Source of the DNA: Magnetococcales bacterium
Lineage (GTDB): Bacteria > Pseudomonadota > Magnetococcia > Magnetococcales > JADFYX01
Assembly (NCBI GenBank): GCA_015232365.1
Contig: JADFZU010000024.1
Span: 1-42,224, forward strand
Direction: 5' to 3'
Length of the DNA stretch: 42,224 nucleotides
The notes below the pieces were generated by a model. That model was given only the letters and a program-made list of their open reading frames with translations, was not told the DNA's origin and did no database searches. Made by a program: the position numbers and the translations under genes. How positions within the stretch are numbered: the first letter of the stretch is position 1; each line of letters opens with the position of its first letter. This document shows positions 32,317-40,657 of this stretch, piece by piece.

Positions 32317-35100
32317 ATGGGCCTCTCCTGGCAGTGGCTGGTTCCTCTGGTATCTATCGCTTATCTAGGGTTGCTATTTGCCGTTGCATATTTTGCCGAT
32401 TCTCGTGCCTCTCAGGGACGCTCCCTGATAAGTAATCCCTATGTTTATACCCTCTCAATTGCCGTCTACTGTACATCATGGACCTTTTACGGCAGTGTTG
32501 GCAGAGCTTCGGTGAGTGGGATTGGTTTTCTACCGATCTATCTTGGTCCCACCATAATTGCCGCTATTTGGTGGCCTGTTTTAGGTAAAATCATCAAAAT
32601 TTCTAAAGTTAACCGGATTACCTCCATCGCTGATTTTATCGCCTCACGTTATGGCAAAAGCCGAGGCATTGCTGCTATGGTTACCATGATTGCCGTGGTG
32701 GGAATCATGCCATATATCTCTCTGCAACTAAAGGCAATAGCCACAAGTCTTGATGTCCTGGTCCACCATCTGCAGTTTGGTTTTGCCACTATAAGCTACC
32801 AAGCTCCATGGGGAGATACCGCCCTCTATGTTGCTCTGATTCTGGCTCTTTTCTCGATCTTTTTTGGTACTCGTCACTTAGATGCAACCGAACGCCATGA
32901 GGGGATGGTTGCAGCGATTGCTTTTGAATCTATCATCAAGCTGTTGGCTTTTTTAGCGGTGGGGATTTTTGTCACCTTCGGTCTTTTTGATGGTCCAGCA
33001 CATCTATTTCAACAGGCAGTTGCCGACCCTAAATTAAAAGATCTTATGGGGTTTGATGCTCTTCCAGGAGGTTATGCAAATTGGTTTTCCCTAACTTTTC
33101 TTGCTATGATGGCGGTTCTTTTCCTGCCACGGCAGTTCCAGGTTTTAGTGGTGGAAAATGTCAATGAAAATCATATCCATAAAGCTGCATGGCTATTCCC
33201 CCTCTACCTTTTAATCATCAACCTTTTTGTGCTGCCAATTGCTTTTGCAGGAGATATGATTTTTCACGGTGCTGGGGTAGATCCTGATACATTTGTTCTC
33301 ACCCTGCCTATTTATGGCAACCAGCAGTGGTTGGCACTTTTTGCCTATATTGGAGGACTATCTGCGGCAACAGGTATGGTGATTGTAGCTGTTATCGCTC
33401 TATCCACAATGGTCTGTAACGATCTGGTTATTCCTGCTCTTCTACGTTTGCAACTGCTAGTCTCTGATGATCTTTCCGGGACTATTTTAGCGATTCGCCG
33501 TGGAGTTATTTTAACCCTGCTGCTGTTGGGATACATGTATTTTCGGTTTATTGGTGAGTCTTATGCTCTTGTCACCATTGGTCTGGTCTCCTTTGCTGCT
33601 GCTGCTCAGTTTGCCCCGCCCATCCTAATAGGAATCTTCTGGAAGGGAGCAAGTCGTCGTGGAGCCATTGTAGGTCTTATTGCCGGGTTTTTGGTATGGG
33701 CCCACACTTTGCTATTTGCCTCTTTTGCTCTCTCTGGCTGGGTTCCCGAGACCGTTCTGACTGTTGGTCCATGGGGTATATCCTGGCTCCGTCCCCAAGC
33801 TCTTTTTGGCTTGGATGTTTTTGACCCAATAACCCACTCGGTATTTTGGAGTATGCTGTTCAATATTGGCCTTTTGGTAGGGGTATCGCTTTTTGACCGA
33901 CAGACCTCTGTTGAACGAATTCAAGCACTAAATTTTGTTGATGTGTTTGAGCAGGGGGCTATAGGTGGAGATGCCTATCTTTGGAGTGGTTCGGTATCAG
34001 TTTTTGACCTGAAAAAGTTGCTGGCAAGGTTTGTTGGTCCGGCAGTGGCTGAGTTGCAGGTTGCACAGTTTATTGATAGAAACCGCCTGAAACTATCAAA
34101 CAGCTTACAGGCTCCGTCAACCCTGGTTGCTTTTGCCGAGCAGCGTCTTGCAGGGGCAATTGGCTCAGCATCGGCCAGAATTATGATCCACTCCGTTGTT
34201 AAGGGTGAGGAGATGGACCTGGAGAGGGTAATGCGTATTCTGGATCAGACCAGCCAGGTGATTGAATATAGCCAGCGTCTAGAGGAAAAGTCTGCTGAAC
34301 TGGAGGCGGCTACACAGGAGTTGAAACAGGCCAATATCCGCCTTCAGGAGTTAGATAGTATGAAGGATGATTTTATCTCAACTATCAGCCATGAACTGCG
34401 AACTCCTCTAACCTCCATCCGGGCCTTCTCTGAGATTTTGCACGATAATAGCGAGCTGTCTATTGTAGAGCGACAGAAATTTCTCTCTATTGTCATCAAG
34501 GAGACAGAACGATTGACCAGGCTGGTAAACCAGGTTTTGGACCTTGCCAAGCTTGAGTCAGGACGGATGGATTGGCGGCCTACAGAGGTTGATCTTGCCC
34601 TTATAACCAGAGAAGCCATTGAGACAACCAGCCAACTGTTTGAGAAGCAGTCGGTTAAGTTGGAAAATCTAGTTCCAGATAGCCCTACATTTATCTATGC
34701 TGACCGGGACCGTATCCAGCGAGTAGTTATCAACCTGCTCTCAAACGCTGTAAAGTTCAGCCATGAAAGGGGTGGTTTGGTGACAATTCGTCTCCATAAA
34801 GATGACTGGGGTGTAGGTCTGGAAGTTGAGGACAATGGCCCAGGCATCACTAAAGGAGACGAAATACGGATTTTTGATAAATTTCATCAAGTGCAGGATG
34901 AATCAGGAGAAAATAGCCAGGGAGGCAGCGGCCTTGGTTTGGCAATTTGCCAGCGTATTATAGAGCATCACCATGGTCGTATATGGGTAGAGAGTAGACC
35001 TGGCCAGGGAGCAACTTTTATTTTCACCCTACCGGAAGATAAGGCTGCTGAGAACAAATTATCGGCCCAACCTCTTGATTCACCAAGACAAACCAATTAG
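32317..35100 (+). CDS. Transporter-fused sensor histidine kinase (SSS-STAC-HisKA-HATPase; CrbS/MxtR/CbrA type)
   Basis: About 927 residues from ATG 32317, preceded by AGGAGGAGGGG; an upstream TTG at 32287 is rejected. Residues about 1-530 form a complete 13-helix sodium:solute symporter domain. A STAC linker domain (about 560-650, including RLAGAIGSASARIM) and a coiled coil (about 650-680) follow. HisKA has phospho-acceptor His near 692 (TISHELRTPL); the HATPase has the N-box INLLSNAVKFS, DNGPGIT, FDKFHQ and GGSGLGLAI. There is no PAS or receiver domain. Relatives such as CrbS and MxtR control acs and acetate use; the location in front of the acs operon supports the same role. Confidence 0.92.
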   Translation: MGLSWQWLVPLVSIAYLGLLFAVAYFADSRASQGRSLISNPYVYTLSIAVYCTSWTFYGSVGRASVSGIGFLPIYLGPTIIAAIWWPVLGKIIKISKVNRITSIADFIASRYGKSRGIAAMVTMIAVVGIMPYISLQLKAIATSLDVLVHHLQFGFATISYQAPWGDTALYVALILALFSIFFGTRHLDATERHEGMVAAIAFESIIKLLAFLAVGIFVTFGLFDGPAHLFQQAVADPKLKDLMGFDALPGGYANWFSLTFLAMMAVLFLPRQFQVLVVENVNENHIHKAAWLFPLYLLIINLFVLPIAFAGDMIFHGAGVDPDTFVLTLPIYGNQQWLALFAYIGGLSAATGMVIVAVIALSTMVCNDLVIPALLRLQLLVSDDLSGTILAIRRGVILTLLLLGYMYFRFIGESYALVTIGLVSFAAAAQFAPPILIGIFWKGASRRGAIVGLIAGFLVWAHTLLFASFALSGWVPETVLTVGPWGISWLRPQALFGLDVFDPITHSVFWSMLFNIGLLVGVSLFDRQTSVERIQALNFVDVFEQGAIGGDAYLWSGSVSVFDLKKLLARFVGPAVAELQVAQFIDRNRLKLSNSLQAPSTLVAFAEQRLAGAIGSASARIMIHSVVKGEEMDLERVMRILDQTSQVIEYSQRLEEKSAELEAATQELKQANIRLQELDSMKDDFISTISHELRTPLTSIRAFSEILHDNSELSIVERQKFLSIVIKETERLTRLVNQVLDLAKLESGRMDWRPTEVDLALITREAIETTSQLFEKQSVKLENLVPDSPTFIYADRDRIQRVVINLLSNAVKFSHERGGLVTIRLHKDDWGVGLEVEDNGPGITKGDEIRIFDKFHQVQDESGENSQGGSGLGLAICQRIIEHHHGRIWVESRPGQGATFIFTLPEDKAAENKLSAQPLDSPRQTN

Positions 35101-35298
35101 TTGCAGCATATAATCTACGGCAAACTACCTTCCCTAGGATTAATGAAGAATAAATAACTAACTTAGGTGCTGGCTATGTCAGTTGGGAATAGATTTTTGC
35201 GGAAGTTTTTGTTATATCTTAGGCTTATTGAGTTCAACCTATATTCGGCATTTGTTTGTACATCACCGGCACAACCTTTTGATTCACTAGGCAAACCA
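35063..35298 (+). repeat. Imperfect direct repeat: end of the sensor kinase gene and a copy in the following gap
   Basis: The stretch 35063-35094 (CGGCCCAACCTCTTGATTCA and onward to AAACCA) recurs at 35267-35298 with a few substitutions. Translated, SAQPLDSPRQTN at the kinase C-terminus corresponds to PAQPFDSLGKPE in a short downstream frame. It may be a decayed partial duplication of the kinase 3' end. Confidence 0.45.
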
Positions 35299-35427
35299 GA
35301 AAAAAGTCTCACCACCAACAAGGTGACTTCAATTTTTCTTGGTTAACTAGATAAACCAATATGTTATGCCATAAATGCACGCCAAATTACTGAATCTTGG
35401 TTCAAACATTGTGACAGGCAAATTGAA
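35101..35427. other. 327-bp gap between the sensor kinase and glycosyltransferase genes
   Basis: It contains the second copy of the repeat (35267-35298) and a possible 56-codon frame (35176-35346). No convincing terminator or promoter motif was found, though one transcriptional unit should end here and another begin. Confidence 0.5.
35176..35346 (+). CDS. Possible 56-residue protein or decayed gene remnant
   Basis: ATG 35176 follows TTAGGTGCTGGCT and opens 56 codons ending TAA. The peptide has a basic/hydrophobic N-terminus (MSVGNRFLRKFLLYLRLIEF) and then TSPAQPFDSLGKPEKS, similar to the kinase C-terminus. Either a small gene or coding debris from a duplication. No other support. Confidence 0.25.
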   Translation: MSVGNRFLRKFLLYLRLIEFNLYSAFVCTSPAQPFDSLGKPEKSLTTNKVTSIFLG

Positions 35428-36195
35428 ATGCAGACTGATAAGCCAATAGGTAAAAAACCAAAAGCAGTGACAACACCTGCCGGTGCTTTACCCCCCCTGG
35501 TGATAATCCCAGCCTATAATGAGGAGGTTGCGATTGGTCGTGTAGTTTCCAGACTGCTTGAACTTGGTTTTCATGTTGTGGTTGTCGATGATTGTTCTAA
35601 AGATAACACCATAAAGGTGGCTGAAAAGGCCGGGGCAACTGTACTTCGTCATCCAACCAACCTCGGCTATGGTTGTGCCCTCCAGACCGGGTATCTCTAC
35701 GCTTTGGAAAAAAACTACCAGCGGGTGGTGCAGGCCGATGGTGATGGTCAGCACGAGCCAGACTCTGCATTGGATCTTATCCGGGTAATGGAGGAGAAAA
35801 ATGTTGATGTTGTGATAGGTAGCCGATTTTTGCACCCTCTAAACTACCAAGCCCCACGACTTCGACGTATGGGGCAGCATTTTTTTAGCTATATGGTAAA
35901 CATTACTACCGGTATGGGGATAACAGATCCAACTAGTGGATTCCAGGCGTTAAGCCTTGATGTGATAAAGTTCTACTGCACAAGGGTGTTTCCTGACGAT
36001 TATCCCGATGCAAATATTCTCATGCTTTTGCATAGAAAGAGGTTCAGGGTTACAGAGACAGCAGTTCGCATGTATCCAAGTTCCAGTGGTTCAATGCACT
36101 CTGGTTTTTTCAACCCTATCTACTATGTTATCAGAATGAACTTCTCTATGTTCATGAGTAGGCTGGTTAAATTGACAGGGGAAAAACAGAGATGA
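35428..36195 (+). CDS. Glycosyltransferase family 2 (dolichyl-phosphate mannose synthase-like, soluble)
   Basis: 255 residues. GT-A fold: LVIIPAYNEEVAIGRVV (24-40), VVVDDCSKDNT (51-61), HPTNLGYGCALQTGY, and the metal/nucleotide-sugar DxD in QADGDGQHEP (Asp104, Asp106). GSRFL and TDPTSGFQAL follow. It has no membrane helices of its own. It should move a sugar from a nucleotide- or lipid-linked donor to a polyprenyl phosphate or glycan at the inner membrane. It overlaps the DUF2304 gene by ATGA, a frequent pairing in polysaccharide clusters. The ribosome site is weak. Confidence 0.9.
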   Translation: MQTDKPIGKKPKAVTTPAGALPPLVIIPAYNEEVAIGRVVSRLLELGFHVVVVDDCSKDNTIKVAEKAGATVLRHPTNLGYGCALQTGYLYALEKNYQRVVQADGDGQHEPDSALDLIRVMEEKNVDVVIGSRFLHPLNYQAPRLRRMGQHFFSYMVNITTGMGITDPTSGFQALSLDVIKFYCTRVFPDDYPDANILMLLHRKRFRVTETAVRMYPSSSGSMHSGFFNPIYYVIRMNFSMFMSRLVKLTGEKQR

Positions 36196-36617
36196 TGTCC
36201 AAACAGATGTTGCTCATTTTTCTATTGGGCCTTGCATTTTTTGCCAGTATTATAATGTTGGTGAGAACCTACCGTTTTCGTGAAAAATATAGTCTGCTCT
36301 GGATCGGGATAAGTCTGGGTTTCCTCTCAATACCATTCCTTATAGACTATTACACAGCTTTAGGTAAATTCATTGGTATTATCAATCCGATATCGTTTTT
36401 TTTCTTCTTCGGAATTGTCACCCTGTTTCTACTCTCTGTACAGTTTACCATCGCTTTGACTGTAGCTTTCAACCAACGCAAAGATATTGCTCAAAAAGTT
36501 GCCTTGCTAGAGTGTAAAATACTGGAGTTGGAGAAAAAAATTCAATTTCAAGCATCGTCAAACAGCTTGGTCACGCCGGAAAACCAGGATACGAAAGACA
36601 TCAGCAAAGACCGCTAG
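36192..36617 (+). CDS. DUF2304 membrane protein, partner of the GT2
   Basis: 141 residues. Three hydrophobic helices (about 5-24, 36-56, 67-93) are followed by a cytoplasmic coiled coil (about 97-122, AQKVALLECKILELEKKI). The helix/coil layout and RTYRFREKYSLLWIGISLGFL match DUF2304, which typically sits beside short GT2 enzymes and probably anchors them. Start ATG overlaps the GT2 stop. The last 60 bases overlap the end of the convergent methyltransferase gene; both frames look real. Confidence 0.85.
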   Translation: MMSKQMLLIFLLGLAFFASIIMLVRTYRFREKYSLLWIGISLGFLSIPFLIDYYTALGKFIGIINPISFFFFFGIVTLFLLSVQFTIALTVAFNQRKDIAQKVALLECKILELEKKIQFQASSNSLVTPENQDTKDISKDR

Positions 36618-37178
36618 GTTCTCTACTACAGAGAAGTTGTTTTTTGCAAAAATATCTATAAAATCTGAGATCCGGTAGTTATACTCCAGAACATTCTCAT
36701 CACCCTTTATAAGCTCTGAGAGATAGGGCAGGGTTTTTCCCCAGAAAGAGCCGTGATTTGGCTGAATAATCAGAACGTAGCGACTGCTGATTCGCATCAT
36801 CTCCTGGGCCATCGGTTCAAAGTGGATAAAATGCTCCAGCATTCCATCGCTAGATACCATGTCAAAAGTTCCGGTCTCGTATTCAACATTTTTCAACTCT
36901 GCCTTTAATCCTTTGTTACGGCAGACCTCTACCGCTGTTGGAGAGACATCAATACCCTGGCAGTTGAGTTTTGCTTCTTGGTAAACACTTAATATATGAC
37001 CCAGGCCACAGCCAACCTCCAAAATTGATTTGGGTGCTAATCTGGGGAGGAGGGTATGAAGTGCCTTTTTCTTGGCTTTGAACATTCGTCTTCCTAAACC
37101 TGTTAGACGCTCCTCTTCTGTTGAACCAGCCCACCGCTCTTCCCATGTTTCGTAGAGCTTTTCATCTAGTTTATCCAT
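36558..37178 (-). CDS. Class I SAM-dependent methyltransferase
   Basis: 206 residues from ATG 37178. A TTG at 37214 is rejected because GGGAG lies ten bases before 37178. Motif I is ILEVGCGLGHILSVYQE (52-68), with acidic GIDVSPTAVEVCR (75-87); motif post-I is FDMVSSDGMLEHF. It is the Methyltransf_11/23 type. It is last in a minus-strand operon with the aminotransferase, YdcF and two radical SAM genes, so a role in methylating a sugar or small molecule of that pathway is likely. It overlaps the DUF2304 gene by 60 bases tail-to-tail. Two alternative hairpins occur at its ribosome site. Confidence 0.85.
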   Translation of the reverse strand: MDKLDEKLYETWEERWAGSTEEERLTGLGRRMFKAKKKALHTLLPRLAPKSILEVGCGLGHILSVYQEAKLNCQGIDVSPTAVEVCRNKGLKAELKNVEYETGTFDMVSSDGMLEHFIHFEPMAQEMMRISSRYVLIIQPNHGSFWGKTLPYLSELIKGDENVLEYNYRISDFIDIFAKNNFSVVENLAVFADVFRILVFRRDQAV

Positions 37179-37190
37179 AGGTCTTTTTCT

Positions 37191-37214
37191 CCCAATATTG
37201 GGGTACTGCCCCAA
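37191..37214 (-). promoter_or_regulatory. Mutually exclusive hairpins at the methyltransferase ribosome site
   Basis: On the minus strand TTGGGG (37214-37209) pairs with CCCCAA (37203-37198) across loop CAGTA. The CCCAA arm can instead pair with the following TTGGG of palindrome CCCAATATTGGG (37202-37191), whose end forms part of the GGGAG ribosome site. This could gate translation. Both stems are short. Confidence 0.35.
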
Positions 37215-37256
37215 ACCCTGCTGGAAAGATGATGCCCTCTTCCCAGACCCATCCCA

Positions 37257-38507
37257 TTAAGTTTTTTTGAAGTATTCTTTTATTTTTTCTGCAATATAGG
37301 TTATATCGCCTTGGTTAAGGCATGGGTGAGCAGGGATGTAACAGACCTTCCCCTCTAGCATATTGGCGTTTGGGTAAGAGCCTTTAACATATTTTGCATA
37401 CCGAGCCATTTGTGTTACATCCTGAGCAGACTCATCCTGAGCATCTATACGTTGTTCTAAGAGGTATTTGCGCATCTCATCTTTCTTCTCGCTCCATACA
37501 GAGTAGTGTACAGCTACATGGGTGCGGTCATCTGGATCTATCGGCAGGTGCAGATCATCAATTCCTTTTAGAGCCTGATTGTAAAATTTTAAAATGGCAT
37601 TTCGCTTTTTGTTAGAGTCGTCCAAGGTGCGGATCTGACGCAGACCAAGCCTGGCCTGAATATCAAACATTTTAATAAAATAGCCATCTGGCGGAGCAGT
37701 CAATACAGGTTTTTTAACCTTGAACCACGGCTCATAACGTTTGTCTTGGTTCTGCTCCCAGAGTTTTACCCGTGGGAACAGGGTAAAACCATGAAAAAAC
37801 GGGTTGTTTAAAAATTTAAGCAGACAGCCTTTAATTGCAGCTGGAAAAAGCTCTTTTATCGGAATTGTCCGAAAGCTCTCTTCTTGAATTTTGCGTAGAT
37901 TGGCAATTGTCTCAGGATCATTGGATACCGCCATTCCACCACCCAAGCCGTAAAAAGATTTTCCGTAGCCGAAGCTAAAGCAGCCTATATCATAAGAGCC
38001 AATACGCCGGCCTTTATACTCTCCACCGCAGGTTCTGGCACTATCTTCAATAAGGCGAAGTTTGTGCTTTTTTGCAATCGCCATTATAGGATCCATCTCA
38101 AGTGGTAGTCCGTTAAGATGGGTAGCCAGTATTGCCTTGGTTTTTGGAGTGATTGCCGACTCAATAAGCTTTGGGTCTATATTTAATGTTTCCAGGTCTA
38201 CATCAACAAAAACTGGAGTATGACCAGACATTACAATAACTTCAGGATCAATCCAGAAGGTGAAGGCGGGGACAATAATTTCGCTTCCAGGTTCAAGGTT
38301 AAGAGCTTTCAGGGAAAAATAGAGTGCACTGCGGCAGTTGGTAAAAGCCACAGCCTCTTTAACGCCAATCAACTCAGCAAAAGCCCGCTCAAACTCAGGT
38401 ACTCCTTTCTGTGAAGCTGCACTGGCAGGATTTAACAAGCGCATGAGAATGTAGAGAACTTCTTTAACTCTCAGATCTACCCAAACACGGGGATAGGCTT
38501 TTAACAT
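37257..38507 (-). CDS. DegT/DnrJ/EryC1/StrS-type PLP-dependent sugar aminotransferase
   Basis: 416 residues from ATG 38507; AGGA lies seven bases before it, and the adjacent TTG at 38510 is not needed. The fold type I features are FTNCRSALYFSLKAL (55-69), PAFTFWIDPEVI, the PLP-contact Asp155 in LIEDSARTCGGEYKGR, and the Schiff-base Lys183 in FSFGYGKSFYGLGGGM. The enzyme would convert a nucleotide-sugar ketone (or another keto compound) into the amine using glutamate. It lies in the operon between YdcF and the methyltransferase, suggesting an amino sugar or unusual amine for a surface molecule. No sugar dehydratase is visible in the window. Confidence 0.9.
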   Translation of the reverse strand: MLKAYPRVWVDLRVKEVLYILMRLLNPASAASQKGVPEFERAFAELIGVKEAVAFTNCRSALYFSLKALNLEPGSEIIVPAFTFWIDPEVIVMSGHTPVFVDVDLETLNIDPKLIESAITPKTKAILATHLNGLPLEMDPIMAIAKKHKLRLIEDSARTCGGEYKGRRIGSYDIGCFSFGYGKSFYGLGGGMAVSNDPETIANLRKIQEESFRTIPIKELFPAAIKGCLLKFLNNPFFHGFTLFPRVKLWEQNQDKRYEPWFKVKKPVLTAPPDGYFIKMFDIQARLGLRQIRTLDDSNKKRNAILKFYNQALKGIDDLHLPIDPDDRTHVAVHYSVWSEKKDEMRKYLLEQRIDAQDESAQDVTQMARYAKYVKGSYPNANMLEGKVCYIPAHPCLNQGDITYIAEKIKEYFKKT

Positions 38508-38540
38508 CAATCTGTCCTATTGTCTAAAAAGGTTAATTAA

Positions 38541-38564
38541 TACCTGAAGCCGTTGCTTCAGGTA
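38541..38564 (-). promoter_or_regulatory. Perfect 10-bp hairpin straddling the YdcF stop codon
   Basis: TACCTGAAGC (38541-38550) and GCTTCAGGTA (38555-38564) pair perfectly around loop CGTT. The TGA stop of the YdcF-like gene is inside the stem, and the aminotransferase starts 34 nt further on. On the minus strand ATTAATTAACC follows, with no T-run, so it is more likely an mRNA stability/processing or attenuation element than a full terminator. Confidence 0.55.
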
Positions 38565-39202
38565 AGATCAAGCCATCCTGCCAGCCAGGAGTAAACTACA
38601 GCTATATACTCACGGCAGACCTCTTTGAAAAGTTCCAACCTTTCAACAGGTGAGCGTGGATTCAATTCGTATGGCTCGGCTGAAACCACCGGCCCGCTAA
38701 TGGCTTTTTTTAGTAAAATTCTTTTAATTCGGTATGTGTGGTAAGAGGATGATACAAAAATTGCCCGATTAAAATCAAACTGGCTGCCAAACCGTTTCAG
38801 CATTGAGGTTATATCGTCGTAGGTGTGGCTGGTCTCACTGTGGGTGAGCAGGTTTTTTTCTGGAATATGGTGATAATCAACCAGCTCTTTAGCCATGATT
38901 TCAGCATAAGAGTCACCATTTTTCCCTTGCCACCCCCCACCCAAGGTAAGAATTTTCCCGCCTGCTCCCTGGCGGTAAAGGTCCACCCCTTTGCGTAGCC
39001 GGACCATAGTTCTAAAGCCTGGAAAACCGTTTGCGTAGACACCTGCCGAAAAGATCACAATAAGCTCGCCATGGCCTGGTGGTTCATCGACAATCAGAGG
39101 CCGGTATAGAGTCTCGGTCAGCGGTGAAAAAAGGATAATAATAGCCCCAATATTTAGGGCTATTATTAAACCAATAACAGGCTTTACAGCAGGTTTTAGC
39201 AT
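38558..39202 (-). CDS. YdcF/SanA-like DUF218 protein
   Basis: 214 residues. One N-terminal membrane helix (about 7-28) anchors a periplasmic DUF218 domain: ELIVIFSAGVYANG (near 47-60), RLRKGVDLYRQGAGGKILTLGGG, AKELVDYHHIPEKNLLTHSETSHTYDD and IFVSSSYHTYRIKRI (about 148-162). Members (ElyC, SanA, YdcF) act in envelope polysaccharide and peptidoglycan precursor handling, though the chemistry is not settled. It lies nine nt after the second radical SAM gene. The ribosome site is weak, so coupling to that gene is likely. Confidence 0.87.
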   Translation of the reverse strand: MLKPAVKPVIGLIIALNIGAIIILFSPLTETLYRPLIVDEPPGHGELIVIFSAGVYANGFPGFRTMVRLRKGVDLYRQGAGGKILTLGGGWQGKNGDSYAEIMAKELVDYHHIPEKNLLTHSETSHTYDDITSMLKRFGSQFDFNRAIFVSSSYHTYRIKRILLKKAISGPVVSAEPYELNPRSPVERLELFKEVCREYIAVVYSWLAGWLDLT

Positions 39203-39211
39203 CAGTAATGG

Positions 39212-40642
39212 TCACTCTTTTGCCAAAGCTGCAGCCTCCTGTCTCTCTTTATCCTTGGTAGCTTTTAGCTCTGGGTAGACCACTTTGTTGTTCTTCTCCT
39301 CATACTCATCAAGATCTTCATTAAACTCTTCTATTGAGAAGTGGGGTTTTTTCTCCAACAGTGGGTAGTATACGTTCATGAAGTCTGGATCGTCAGCCAG
39401 AAAACAGGAGTGGTAAGCACCAAAAGGGGTCTTTTTAAGGGCGTTATCACGCACTTTATCAAGAGGTTCATCCATAACATTACCAAGATAGATGTGCATA
39501 TTTGCACAGTTGAGCACATCCCCATAAGGGGTCATATTGATCATCTCTTTGGTGCCTGGACAGCCAAACTGCTTACCATAATTGTAATTAAGGTGCCGCT
39601 GAACATAGTTGTAAGGTCTGATCACCTCTTCATAATCTTGAATTGCCTGTTCGTCCAGCAACACATCCCGGCCTTTGAAGTTGCCAACACCTTTAGCGAA
39701 TAGCGTGTTGAGCAGCAATTTCTCTTTTTCGCAGAAGTCGAGAAGTGAGCGGAAATGATCGGTGTAGATATTCTCACGGTGAACAACAGTGTTGATGATC
39801 ACCTTGATGCCATATTTTTTGCAGAGCTTGATACCGTTTAAAACCCGGTCAAAACTACCAAAACGGAGCCGGAAAAGATCATGCATCTCGCTGATGCCGG
39901 AGTCGAGGCTGAAGTTGATTGTGTCTACTCCAATCTCAGCAGCTTTTTTAGCCTTTTCTTCATCAAAAAGCCAGCCGTTGGTGGATATGATTAGGTGGTT
40001 ATAGTTGCCTTGGCAAGCTTCCAAAATTTCTGCCCACTGCTGATGAACAAATGGTTCGCCACCTTCAATGCCAAAAGTGGTCGCTCCTAGTGCCATTGCC
40101 TCTTTAACAACCCGTTTGTAGTCATCAGGCTCCATCTCACGACGTACATCACTCTGGTCCAACCGGATGCAGAGACAGTGATGGCAACGGAAGTTGCAGC
40201 GGTAGGTTCCTGAAAATTCAATACCACGGAGTACAAATTTTTTAATCTTGAAAAAGTTGTAAAATTTACCCAAAGCAATGTTGCGGATCAGGCGGAACGG
40301 ATAGAGGGGTTTCTTCCAGTGAATTCCGTATTTAAACCTGATTTTCCACAGGGTAAGAAATTTTTTAAACGGCTCTTCAGTTTTGGTATTGACAACCTTC
40401 CTGGCTTTGGTCTGCTCATCTGCCTCAACCAGCATCTGAAAAACTTTTTTCTGCTGCTCAGGGTCTTTAAAAACCCGTTCAACATCTCCTTGCATAGCTT
40501 CAAGCACACTGGAGGTTATCTCCGAGGTGATGGATGGTGCAAGTGGATTTTTGTCTGCCAGATCTGCATCTGGAAGCGGGGCAGAAAAGGGGTTTAGCTC
40601 CTGTTTTGGGGCAGTTTGCACTGCTGTAGCACTGTTTGACAT
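39212..40642 (-). CDS. Radical SAM protein with long N-terminal extension
   Basis: 476 residues. A disordered, then helical N-terminal extension of about 138 residues precedes the radical SAM core. The CxxxCxxC motif for the 4Fe-4S cluster is Cys149, Cys153, Cys156 (GTYRCNFRCHHCLC), with an extra Cys158. GIEGGEPFVH is the SAM-binding glycine region, and NFSLDSGISEMHDLFR follows. A C-terminal region (about 370-435) with FGCPGTKEMINMTPYGDVLNC and HSCFLADD could hold an auxiliary cluster. The tail is highly charged. GAGG lies well before the ATG. The substrate is unknown; no precursor peptide gene is near, so a glycan or small-molecule substrate is more likely than a RiPP. Confidence 0.88.
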   Translation of the reverse strand: MSNSATAVQTAPKQELNPFSAPLPDADLADKNPLAPSITSEITSSVLEAMQGDVERVFKDPEQQKKVFQMLVEADEQTKARKVVNTKTEEPFKKFLTLWKIRFKYGIHWKKPLYPFRLIRNIALGKFYNFFKIKKFVLRGIEFSGTYRCNFRCHHCLCIRLDQSDVRREMEPDDYKRVVKEAMALGATTFGIEGGEPFVHQQWAEILEACQGNYNHLIISTNGWLFDEEKAKKAAEIGVDTINFSLDSGISEMHDLFRLRFGSFDRVLNGIKLCKKYGIKVIINTVVHRENIYTDHFRSLLDFCEKEKLLLNTLFAKGVGNFKGRDVLLDEQAIQDYEEVIRPYNYVQRHLNYNYGKQFGCPGTKEMINMTPYGDVLNCANMHIYLGNVMDEPLDKVRDNALKKTPFGAYHSCFLADDPDFMNVYYPLLEKKPHFSIEEFNEDLDEYEEKNNKVVYPELKATKDKERQEAAALAKE

Positions 40643-40657
40643 GATGTTAACGCCTCG

